Below are positions 1-5,258 of a stretch of 6,555 nt of DNA, piece after piece. The notes under the pieces were generated by a model. It worked only from the letters and a program-made list of their open reading frames with translations, made no database searches and was not told the origin of the DNA. A program made the translations under genes and the position numbers. This DNA is from Nitrospirales bacterium. GTDB taxonomy: Bacteria > Nitrospirota > Nitrospiria > Nitrospirales > UBA2166. Location: contig JAJDBL010000214.1 in the NCBI GenBank assembly GCA_029261375.1, forward strand, positions 1 through 6,555, in the 5' to 3' direction. Each line of letters opens with the position of its first letter. Within the stretch, counting starts at the first letter, position 1.

Positions 1-691
1 TGAAGTACACATCAAATCCGTAATATTTGAACGCACACAGGCTCGCGATCGTAAGCAGCCAGCCAGTTCGCGCGAGCATCGTGCCCATCGAGAAATGGGC
101 TTGGTATTTGTATAGGACAACCCCAGATAGCCAAACGGGTAAGAGGAGCCACAGTTTATGACCCATAAAAACGAATATGACTCCAGCGATAATCCATCGG
201 CGGGCACCTGAAAAGTAGTACGCGCTGGCAAAGAAAATGTAATACCAGACCTCGTAACCGAGGGACCAATATGAGGTGAGCAACGGGGGACGTTCGACAG
301 TATTCCAGATCTCGCCTAGAAACAACGCATGAAAGGGAATGTAAAGATACGCTTGCGTGAGTTGATAATACCAACGATCGTCATGACTGAATGCGTGGAT
401 AAGAGAGGCAGAGAAAAATGAGAGTATGAGGAGAGGGATCACCACTGAATATATTCTGGACATGCGTGCGATTCCGTATTGGATCAGCGTTTGTTTCTTA
501 ATGTCAGTCGTATACGCGATGACATAGCCAGAAAGGATGAAGAAGATCATTACGGCCTCTCGCCCGAAGTCTGGCGTATAGGCGGACATGGTTTCGTTTA
601 GAACGTCGTAGCGAACGTAGTGTGAAAGGACAACGAATAATGCAGCAAGGAATCGTACGGAATCGAGGTAGAGTGAGTAGTGTTTTTCCAT
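1..691 (-). CDS. Membrane acyltransferase, acyltransferase-3 family (partial, C-terminus off the window)
   Basis: The first 230 residues are visible and the reading frame is still open at the left edge. Family hallmarks are seen in order: LDSVRFLAAL at residues 9-18 followed by SHY at 23-25, giving the conserved Arg (R13) and putative catalytic His (H24); FFILSGY at 50-56; the basic RMSRIY stretch at 76-81; and WSLGYE at 142-147. Hydrophobic segments recur at about 14-24, 46-60, 82-98, 149-160, 166-177 and 181-193, as expected of a 10-helix inner-membrane enzyme. Members move acyl groups such as acetyl or succinyl onto sugars of O-antigen, exopolysaccharide or similar glycans; the substrate cannot be told here. 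The ATG at 691-689 is the first start before the conserved N-terminal motif. No clear Shine-Dalgarno precedes it. The gene is divergent from the EF-G-like gene, with 187 bp between them. Confidence 0.88.
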   Translation of the reverse strand, partial: MEKHYSLYLDSVRFLAALFVVLSHYVRYDVLNETMSAYTPDFGREAVMIFFILSGYVIAYTTDIKKQTLIQYGIARMSRIYSVVIPLLILSFFSASLIHAFSHDDRWYYQLTQAYLYIPFHALFLGEIWNTVERPPLLTSYWSLGYEVWYYIFFASAYYFSGARRWIIAGVIFVFMGHKLWLLLPVWLSGVVLYKYQAHFSMGTMLARTGWLLTIASLCAFKYYGFDVYF

Positions 692-700
692 GCCGGGTAT

Positions 701-727
701 ATTATATATAACGCAAGGTGACTACAA
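701..727 (-). promoter_or_regulatory. Weak sigma70-like promoter candidate for the acyltransferase gene
   Basis: On the minus strand a TATAAT hexamer sits at 706-701 inside an alternating AT run. TTGTAG lies at 727-722, leaving a 15-bp spacer that is shorter than the ideal 17. The -10 box is only about 10 bp from the ATG, so if it is used the transcript would be leaderless or nearly so, which fits the absence of a Shine-Dalgarno. This is pattern matching only. Confidence 0.25.
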
Positions 728-864
728 TGAGCCGCTGTTGCTCACTACTGTGCGTGGCATCATTTTCTTGGGCGTACGGAACAGAGGTGTGGGATCTGGA
801 GATCTACTAAAGTGCATTCAATACGTTGTAGGTGTCGACAAGGCATTTTCACCAATACTGTAAC

Positions 865-870
865 GGGAGG
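865..870 (+). promoter_or_regulatory. Ribosome binding site of the EF-G-like gene
   Basis: GGGAGG lies 8 bases before the ATG at 879-881. It is the only strong Shine-Dalgarno near this start and fixes it. Confidence 0.8.
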
Positions 871-878
871 TTTACAGC

Positions 879-2924
879 ATGCCAAAATATTCGACTCAAG
901 ATATACGCAACATTGCGCTGGTCGGTCAGGGTGCGTCGGGAAAGACAACTCTGGTTGAGGCGCTCTTAGCTCAGACCGGAGCGGTTAAGAGCCCTGGGTC
1001 GATTGAAAAGCAGAACACCGTTTGCGATTTCGATCCCGAAGAAAAAGAGCACCAACACTCCTTGAATTCTGCCGTCGTGAGCTGTGATCACGCCGGCCAC
1101 CACATCAACCTCATCGATACCCCAGGAATGCTCGAATTTTCCGGTCACGCGCTGACCGCGCTCGCTGCCGTCGAAACTGTTGCGGTGGTCATGACCGCGC
1201 AGCACGGCGTCGACATGGTCGCGCGCAGGCTCATGGAACGTGCGGCAGAGCGGAAGTTGAGCCGTATGATCATCGTGAATAAGATCGACGCGGAAGAGGT
1301 GAATCTTGAAGCAGTGATGGCTCAAATTCAGAAATCATTCGGCAAAGAGTGTCTTCCCATTAATCTTCCGAGTAGAGGGGGAACCGCGGTGGTCGATGTA
1401 TTCAATAAAGCGGAAGGGGAGGTCGACTTTGGATCAGTTGCCGAGGCTCACACGGCCATCGTAGAGCAAGTTGTGGAGATGGATGAGGATTTGATGGCAA
1501 GGTACCTTGAACAAGGTGAGGTCAGTCCCAAACAGCTCCATACTCCATTTACCGATGCTTTGAAAGAAGGGCATCTGATTCCAGTGTGTTTCGTGGCGGG
1601 ACGGCAAGGTGTCGGCGTCCCGGAGTTGTTGGAGATCTTCTCCCATATGATGCCGAATCCTACCGAGGCAAATGCGCCGGAACTGGAACGGGAAGCAGAG
1701 GGTGGGCAGGAAGTGTTAGTGATTACGCCGGACCCATCGAAATCGATTGTCGCGTATGTCTTCAAAGTCACCGCGGACCCGTTCATTGGAAAACTTGGAG
1801 TGTTCCGCATTCTTCAGGGAACGGTAAAGAAGGAGAGTCAACTACATATTGGTGATGAGCGAAAGACCTTTAAAGTGGGACATCTCATGACGTTGCAGGG
1901 AAAAGAACATGCGGAAATCGATGAGGGAATTCCTGGAGATATTTGCGCGGTTGCGAAGATAGACGACATCCGATTTGATGCGGTGTTGCGGGACAAAATT
2001 GATGATGGTGATGTGCACCTACACCCGATGGAGTTTCCGCAGCCAATGAATGGCCTCGCCATTGAGACGAAGAGTCGCGGCGATGAGCAGAAGATCGGAA
2101 AAGCATTGACCAGTATGGAAGCCGAAGACCCATGCTTTAAGGTCGAACGTAACGCGACAACACATGAAACCGTCATTTATGGGCTCGGCGATATGCACCT
2201 GCGTGTGATTCTGAAGAAAATGAAAAACCGATACAACGTCGAGGTCGACACCCACCCGCCGAAGATTGCCTACAAAGAAACCATCACTGGAAGTGCAGAG
2301 GGGCATCATCGTCATAAGAAGCAGACTGGGGGTGCGGGGCAATTTGGGGAAGTCTTCTTGCGCATTTCACCGTTGGAACGTGGAGCTGGATTCGTGTTTG
2401 CGAATGAGACCTTCGGTGGATCGATCCCGCGGGCGCTCATTCCTGCCGTAGAAAAAGGGGTTCGGCAGGTGATTGAGCACGGCGCGATCGCAGGGTATCC
2501 GCTGCAGGACGTCAAGGTCGGTGTGTATGACGGGAAGCATCATGCCGTGGACAGTAAAGAGGTCGCGTTTGTGAGTGCGGGGAAGAAAGCATTTATCGAT
2601 GCCATTCAGAAGGCAAACCCCGTGATTCTCGAGCCAATAGTCCATATGGATATCATTGTGCCCGAAGGAAACATGGGTGATATCGCCGGGGACCTATCGA
2701 GCAAGAGAGGCCGTCTTCAGGGGTCTGATACGTTACCCGGTGGAATGCTCCACATCAGCGCGCAGGCTCCGTTGGCTGAATTGGGACAGTATCAAGCGCA
2801 ACTCAAATCCGTGACTGCCGGACTGGGCTCATACACCATGCAACTGAGTCACTACGAGGCCGTGCCGCCAAACATTCAGCAGCAGATTGTTGATCAGTAT
2901 AAGCCGAAAGCGGAAGAAGACTGA
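879..2924 (+). CDS. Elongation factor G-like translational GTPase (divergent EF-G paralogue)
   Basis: A complete 681-aa protein with all five EF-G domains. The GTPase domain has G1 GQGASGKT (16-23), G3 DTPG (80-83) and G4 NKID (134-137). Domain II runs about 288-375, domain III about 385-460 (LGDMHLRVILKKM at 436-448), domain IV about 461-588 (QTGGAGQFGEV at 482-492; YDGKHHAVDSKEVAF at 550-564) and domain V about 589-675. It is slightly shorter than canonical EF-G (about 690-700 aa). Two catalytic features differ. The switch I motif RGIT is replaced by a HQHSLN-type sequence (58-63), and the residue after DTPG, a catalytic His in canonical EF-G, is Met84. This pattern fits the EF-G2-like paralogue group, whose role is poorly defined, rather than the housekeeping fusA translocase. 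No rpsL, rpsG or tuf neighbours are present, which also argues for a paralogue. Likely cytoplasmic and ribosome-associated by homology. The start is fixed by GGGAGG at 865-870. Confidence 0.93.
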   Translation: MPKYSTQDIRNIALVGQGASGKTTLVEALLAQTGAVKSPGSIEKQNTVCDFDPEEKEHQHSLNSAVVSCDHAGHHINLIDTPGMLEFSGHALTALAAVETVAVVMTAQHGVDMVARRLMERAAERKLSRMIIVNKIDAEEVNLEAVMAQIQKSFGKECLPINLPSRGGTAVVDVFNKAEGEVDFGSVAEAHTAIVEQVVEMDEDLMARYLEQGEVSPKQLHTPFTDALKEGHLIPVCFVAGRQGVGVPELLEIFSHMMPNPTEANAPELEREAEGGQEVLVITPDPSKSIVAYVFKVTADPFIGKLGVFRILQGTVKKESQLHIGDERKTFKVGHLMTLQGKEHAEIDEGIPGDICAVAKIDDIRFDAVLRDKIDDGDVHLHPMEFPQPMNGLAIETKSRGDEQKIGKALTSMEAEDPCFKVERNATTHETVIYGLGDMHLRVILKKMKNRYNVEVDTHPPKIAYKETITGSAEGHHRHKKQTGGAGQFGEVFLRISPLERGAGFVFANETFGGSIPRALIPAVEKGVRQVIEHGAIAGYPLQDVKVGVYDGKHHAVDSKEVAFVSAGKKAFIDAIQKANPVILEPIVHMDIIVPEGNMGDIAGDLSSKRGRLQGSDTLPGGMLHISAQAPLAELGQYQAQLKSVTAGLGSYTMQLSHYEAVPPNIQQQIVDQYKPKAEED

Positions 2925-2925
2925 T

Positions 2926-3043
2926 AGGATGGTGAAAATTCCTGCCAGGGGCGTTCTCACTTCGCTGATTGGCTCAACGTACATGAGTACGCTTCGCCGC
3001 ACAGCTCTCTGCGGCTTTGCTGGACAACTGTTTTGACCATCCT
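2926..3043. repeat. Inverted-repeat-bounded intergenic element, copy 1
   Basis: The left end AGGATGGTGAAAA (2926-2938) matches the reverse complement of the right end TTTTGACCATCCT (3031-3043) at 12 of 13 positions, bounding 118 bp. The interior shares GGCGTTCTC (2950-2958) and GGCTCAACGTACA (2971-2983) with copy 2 at 4933-5070, at identical spacing and in the same orientation. It has no coding capacity of its own. It starts one base after the EF-G-like stop codon, so it could also affect transcription termination or mRNA 3'-end stability. It is best described as a small palindromic or MITE/REP-like element; which enzyme would move it is not visible. Confidence 0.75.
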
Positions 3044-3308
3044 CCGTAGTAGTCCGTGCAGAGTATCGGACTTCATCTCCCCCCTGAGCGTGTCCGTATA
3101 TTTCGGCAAGAATGGGACGCGGCAGTAGGGAAAAGATGACGAGTGGCTAGGTGGTCGTCCCCGACTCCGTGGTGTAACGGTGTATTGAGGTCTTTGTTCT
3201 GCAAGTGTAAGAGGCAAGTATGCCGCATTCTAGGATCTGAGAATATAGGGTCTGACCGAAAGGGGCTTAGTTTTAGTCACATCATCGGCCTAGCATCGAT
3301 GACATGTA
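3044..3308. other. Intergenic stretch without a convincing gene
   Basis: About 265 bp between the repeat and the accessory cluster. A short hairpin GTCCG/CGGAC with a 10-base loop is at 3052-3071. Open frames here overlap the repeat and have no supporting start signal or recognisable motif. I see no tRNA and no strong terminator. The downstream end receives the 3' end of the minus-strand cluster. Confidence 0.5.
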
Positions 3309-3713
3309 TCATGTCTGCCGTTCAGGACCGGCTAATGTTTGTTGTCGTACGTTTACAGCATCTACGCGGAAGAGGATAGGTACTAGGTCTGCAGAATTAA
3401 ATATTGTCTTGTTTCTGCCCCAGTGAACAGAGATTATTCTTTCCTGAGTTTCCGGGGAAACTTCAGACCGTGGTTGCCCTGGCCCGGTATACACAAAGAT
3501 CCAGTTGCCCGCGACCGCCACACCGTCGCCAAACCATAGCAGATTGTCCTTCATTGGAAATGCACTACTGTTCGCGGCACAAATGCCTAGCATTAATCCA
3601 TACCGTCCAAGGTTCAGGGTTTGCTCGACGTGCACGATAATTCTTTCTAGGTTGGGTTTCCCGGGGTCAAAGACACCCCAAACAGTCAGCTCATTGATGG
3701 GTTGTACTATCAT
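3309..3713 (-). CDS. Conserved-looking hypothetical soluble protein (134 aa)
   Basis: Function unknown. No signal peptide or membrane segment is seen, and the sequence alternates hydrophobic beta-strand-like stretches with Gly/Pro turns. Notable stretches are WGVFDPGKPN (12-21), NLGRYGLMLGI (34-44), NWIFVYTGPG (70-79), VHWGRNKTIF (96-105) and VPILFRVDAV (111-120). This Trp/Gly-rich composition suggests a folded domain, and I have a loose memory of similar unannotated proteins ending in a 'VPILFR-DAV'-like stretch; I cannot name a family. The ATG at 3713-3711 overlaps the stop of the upstream 167-aa gene in an ATGA junction, and AAAGG lies about 6 bases before it, so translation is probably coupled. 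The pair is therefore likely a functional unit. The gene lies in accessory DNA beside a tRNA scar. Confidence 0.7.
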   Translation of the reverse strand: MIVQPINELTVWGVFDPGKPNLERIIVHVEQTLNLGRYGLMLGICAANSSAFPMKDNLLWFGDGVAVAGNWIFVYTGPGQPRSEVSPETQERIISVHWGRNKTIFNSADLVPILFRVDAVNVRQQTLAGPERQT

Positions 3714-4213
3714 GTCTTACCTTTGTGTCCCATTGAGAACCAGCCAAATAAGAGAAGGAGCGCACCGAGCACCCAAAGGGAATGTCCTATAGGTTTAACG
3801 TCCTTTAGAACGAGTTCGACCCCAATTCCAATAAGTCCAGTGCCAACCACAAGGCTTAGATTTTTTAGATAACGACCTCGGAAGAACGTGTCTACCGTTG
3901 CTTCGAGTACTGCGACTCTAATCTTGCAATCTGAAAGTTCTGCGCTAGTATCTTCAAACTTTTTCTGGGAGTTTCGCAACTCGAATTTTGTTTCCTTCAG
4001 GTCCCCTGACAATTGCATGAAGGAGCCCGCAATTAATTGCGCAGGTACGTCTCCACCCATACCTTGAGGTTGGGTGGTAGCGAGTCCGTCCACTCGATCA
4101 GCTAGCCCAAGCCCTTCTAGAGGACGAAGTTTGGCCGAGGGAGCCTCTTCCGCGGGACCAGCCTGTTGCGTGCCAGCCGACCCTGACTCTTCGAGGTGAG
4201 GTATTTCAGTCAA
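3710..4213 (-). CDS. Hypothetical membrane protein with coiled coil and two C-terminal helices (167 aa)
   Basis: Three parts are visible. Residues 1-60 are an Ala/Gly/Glu/Pro-rich, probably disordered region. Residues about 66-110 form a charged, heptad-compatible coiled coil (for example LSGDLKETKFELRN at 68-81). Two hydrophobic helices follow at about 118-136 (LSLVVGTGLIGIGVELVL) and 143-161 (SLWVLGALLLLFGWFS), joined by a short loop, with a basic tail GHKGKT. No signal peptide is seen; the layout suggests an N-terminal cytoplasmic coiled coil anchored by a helical hairpin. The start is a TTG at 4213-4211, because an in-frame stop lies just upstream; AGGG about 6 bases ahead is a weak Shine-Dalgarno. 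This TTG overlaps the stop codon of the broken upstream frame by 8 bases, and the 3' end overlaps the 134-aa gene by 4 bases. Function is unknown; some two-helix membrane proteins in accessory operons are effectors or sensors, but nothing here proves that. Confidence 0.7.
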   Translation of the reverse strand: MTEIPHLEESGSAGTQQAGPAEEAPSAKLRPLEGLGLADRVDGLATTQPQGMGGDVPAQLIAGSFMQLSGDLKETKFELRNSQKKFEDTSAELSDCKIRVAVLEATVDTFFRGRYLKNLSLVVGTGLIGIGVELVLKDVKPIGHSLWVLGALLLLFGWFSMGHKGKT

Positions 4214-4472
4214 TATAGGCCCTAATCATGACGGTTGCATTTTTACCGAGTTCATCATTGTATGTATCGGAGTGTGCAATTAGTCTAATCGTAACAGAAT
4301 TACCATTAATCCTGTTGGAGGAGTTAATGGTGGGAGAGGCAGTGAAATGACTGAATCACGTAACGATGTTGGTCCCGGTGCTGAATCCGAAACAATCGCG
4401 GTCAATCTCACCTTGAGTGTTTAAATAGCTGCACAATAACCTTAATTCTATTACACAATCTCGCTTAATCAT
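4206..4472 (-). pseudogene. Probable disrupted small gene at the head of the hypothetical cluster
   Basis: From the ATG at 4472-4470 a single frame runs 38 codons to a TGA at 4358-4356. It then continues in the same frame for 49 more codons to a TGA at 4208-4206. The second half contains no ATG, GTG, TTG or CTG until near its end, so it cannot easily be an independent gene. Yet it reads like protein (for example NSVTIRLIAHSDTYND and ATVMIRAYID). Its stop overlaps the TTG start of the 167-aa gene by 8 bases, matching the overlap style of the next junction. I infer an approximately 88-aa gene broken by one nonsense codon. Alternatives are that only the first 38 codons are translated, or that the frame is chance. 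There is no clear Shine-Dalgarno at 4472. Confidence 0.35.
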
Positions 4473-4494
4473 TCAGAGTCACTATCGTCATCTA

Positions 4495-4541
4495 CGGGAC
4501 TTCGAATCCGTGTGTCGGGGGTTCGAATCCCTCCAGGGCCG
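4495..4541 (+). tRNA. 3' fragment of a tRNA-Arg(TCG) gene (integration scar / att remnant)
   Basis: This is a partial tRNA, not a functional gene. The anticodon loop CTTCGAA (4500-4506) gives anticodon TCG. The 3' side of the anticodon stem is TCCGT (4507-4511) and the variable loop is GTGTC (4512-4516). The T stem-loop is GGGGG/TTCGAAT/CCCTC (4517-4533), followed by the acceptor 3' strand CAGGGCC (4534-4540) and discriminator G (4541). The spacing matches a standard tRNA exactly from position 32 to 73. The 5' stem strand is only partly matched (ACGGGA, one G too many), and no D arm or 5' acceptor strand is present in the preceding 60 bases. CCA is not encoded next to it. Tyrosine integrases commonly use this anticodon-to-3'-end segment as their att core, so this is most likely the far-end att copy left by an integrated element. 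Confidence 0.75.
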
Positions 4542-4629
4542 ACGATGCAATCAATACAGTACTAGAGTCTTGTCGACTAGGCCTGAGAAAGATGAAGATC
4601 GTTTCTTGTTTTGAGAGAGAGATTTAGAC

Positions 4630-4692
4630 AAAAAAGAGCCCGGAAGCAGATCCGAAAATCCTAATGCGGCTCCGGCACCCGCGCTTCCGGGC
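4630..4692 (-). terminator. Rho-independent terminator after the mini-ORF transcript
   Basis: Read on the minus strand, GCCCGGAAGC and GCTTCCGGGC (4692-4683 and 4647-4638) form a perfect 10-bp GC-rich stem closing a 35-base loop that has internal pairing of its own. It is followed at once by TC and a run of six T (4635-4630). It would end transcription coming from the right, that is the 16-codon ORF and possibly read-through from the motor operon. Confidence 0.75.
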
Positions 4693-4693
4693 C

Positions 4694-4759
4694 GGTGGCG
4701 CTGGGAGCGTGTCCCAGGCTACACCGAAGAAAACGGTGTAAGGCTAGGACACTGCCACC
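4694..4759 (-). other. Long irregular hairpin over the 3' end of the 16-codon ORF
   Basis: Three stacked helices are visible: GGTGGC/GCCACC (4694-4699 with 4754-4759), GTGTCC/GGACAC (4709-4714 with 4747-4752) and TACACCG/CGGTGTA (4720-4726 with 4734-4740), closing a 7-base loop. The stop codon of the mini-ORF (4746-4744) lies inside this structure, so a ribosome reaching the stop would have to melt it. That is the geometry expected of a leader peptide or attenuation-type switch, although no downstream gene follows before the terminator. Confidence 0.6.
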
Positions 4760-4794
4760 TCACTCGCCGCAGGGTTCATACTCTCACTTCCCAT
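4744..4794 (-). CDS. 16-codon ORF with a near-perfect Shine-Dalgarno (mini-peptide candidate)
   Basis: Function unknown. On the minus strand AAGGAGGTGATCC (4808-4796), the full complement of the 16S rRNA 3' tail, stands 7 bases (GGAGG to ATG) before the ATG at 4794-4792. The frame runs 16 codons to TAG and encodes MGSESMNPAASEVAVS, a small Ser/Ala-rich peptide with no membrane segment and no Cys. It is preceded by a strongly structured leader (about 4831-4922), its 3' end is embedded in a long hairpin, and a terminator follows. The ideal ribosome site is the main reason to take it as translated; without it the frame would be too short to call. It could be a leader peptide, a secreted or signalling peptide precursor, or part of a dual-function small RNA. 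Confidence 0.5.
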   Translation of the reverse strand: MGSESMNPAASEVAVS

Positions 4795-4795
4795 C

Positions 4796-4808
4796 GGATC
4801 ACCTCCTT
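4796..4808 (-). promoter_or_regulatory. Unusually long Shine-Dalgarno (13 nt complementary to 16S tail)
   Basis: AAGGAGGTGATCC on the minus strand pairs over its whole length with the canonical 16S 3' end. Its 7-base spacing from the ATG at 4794 is optimal, and it decides the mini-ORF call. Confidence 0.7.
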
Positions 4809-4830
4809 CCAATCGACGATTCACTGCTTC

Positions 4831-4922
4831 ACGCGGTCCCAAACCGTACGTGAACCCACGGGCCAACCCGCCGTCGGTCGGCGCATGGGACGCCTTCCCG
4901 TTTGGAAGACTCGGGGACGAGT
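4831..4922 (-). ncRNA. Structured leader RNA candidate upstream of the mini-ORF
   Basis: Several perfect short helices are packed together. ACTCG/CGAGT (4909-4913 with 4918-4922) and CTTCC/GGAAG (4894-4898 with 4904-4908) sit side by side. GTCCCA/TGGGAC (4836-4841 with 4886-4891) encloses two further hairpins: CGTG/CACG (4849-4852 with 4857-4860) and CGCCG/CGGCG (4869-4873 with 4879-4883). The last set makes a three-way-junction-like fold of 56 bases. I do not recognise a known riboswitch signature (I looked for c-di-GMP-I and fluoride consensus bases and found none). Strand is inferred from the Shine-Dalgarno, ORF and terminator downstream. The 5' end and promoter are not identified. Confidence 0.45.
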
Positions 4923-4932
4923 AATCCCCTAG

Positions 4933-5070
4933 ATAGGACTGCTGAAAACGTGCGTCAGCGGCGTTCTCGCTTCGCAGCTCGGCTCAACGTACAGTCGTAG
5001 GATTCGTCTCACTGCTCACTGCTCACTGCTCGCTGCCGCCTTGTTGAACGCTCTTTTTCAACACTCCTAT
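4933..5070. repeat. Inverted-repeat-bounded intergenic element, copy 2
   Basis: The left end ATAGGACTGCTGAAAA (4933-4948) matches the reverse complement of the right end TTTTCAACACTCCTAT (5055-5070) at 14 of 16 positions, bounding 138 bp. GGCGTTCTC (4960-4968) and GGCTCAACGTACA (4981-4993) match copy 1 with the same spacing and orientation. The interior is expanded by a heptamer array at 5008-5035, which accounts for most of the extra length. It sits just upstream, on the minus strand, of the structured leader, so it might supply or insulate that transcript's promoter. Confidence 0.75.
5008..5035. repeat. Tandem heptamer, 4 units of CTCACTG-type
   Basis: Three perfect CTCACTG units (5008-5028) are followed by a variant CTCGCTG (5029-5035), all inside repeat copy 2. 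Copy 1 lacks this array, so it is probably a slippage expansion. Confidence 0.8.
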
Positions 5071-5258
5071 CGTTCTTCTTGTGTTACGGGATATGTTTCC
5101 GGTACCCGTAGGGGCTACACATTCTGGAGATTATACCAACTCTATTTCTCTAGGTGGGAAAAAAACTTTCGAAGTGGAAGCTAAGATGGAAACGTTGCCG
5201 TGTGGTTGATCAAGACGCGAGGATGACGGTCTTTGCTGGACAACGAGTTCGGGGAGTG
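5071..5258. other. Intergenic stretch downstream of the motor operon
   Basis: 188 bp with no gene. A weak hairpin plus T-run reading on the minus strand, with short stem ACTT/AAGT then seven T (near 5159-5176), could be a poor terminator for the motor operon. CTTTGCTGGACAAC at 5231-5244 is identical to 14 bases near the right end of repeat copy 1 (3015-3028) and may be a repeat remnant. Confidence 0.35.

Noticed and set aside
966..1325. 119-codon minus-strand frame, and similar frames at 1838-2176 and 2019-2342
   Set aside because: They are antisense shadows of the EF-G-like gene, whose domains cover the whole interval.
2957..3217. 86-codon minus-strand frame with a TTG start
   Set aside because: It runs into repeat copy 1, lacks a ribosome site and shows no recognisable motif; most likely chance.
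4327..4424. Two tiny overlapping plus-strand frames (7 and 25 codons) after GGAGGAG at 4317-4323
   Set aside because: The ribosome-site spacing is too short (3 bases), the frames are very short, and the codons are exact complements of the more convincing minus-strand frame of the broken gene.
4796..4808. GGATCACCTCCTT on the plus strand, identical to the 3' end of 16S rRNA
   Set aside because: The bases before it do not match 16S helix 45, and the minus-strand reading as a Shine-Dalgarno 7 bases before an ATG explains it fully.
4836..4891. Possible group II intron or known riboswitch fragment, because of CACGTACGGTTT-like sequence on the minus strand
   Set aside because: The pairing expected for intron domain V fails at the third pair and no reverse transcriptase or riboswitch core bases are seen.
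5008..5035. CRISPR-like short repeats
   Set aside because: Units are 7 bp, contiguous and without spacers; this is a simple tandem repeat.
5085..5110. TACGGG/CCCGTA hairpin as a terminator for the motor operon
   Set aside because: Only 6 bp with a 14-base loop and no T-run on either side.
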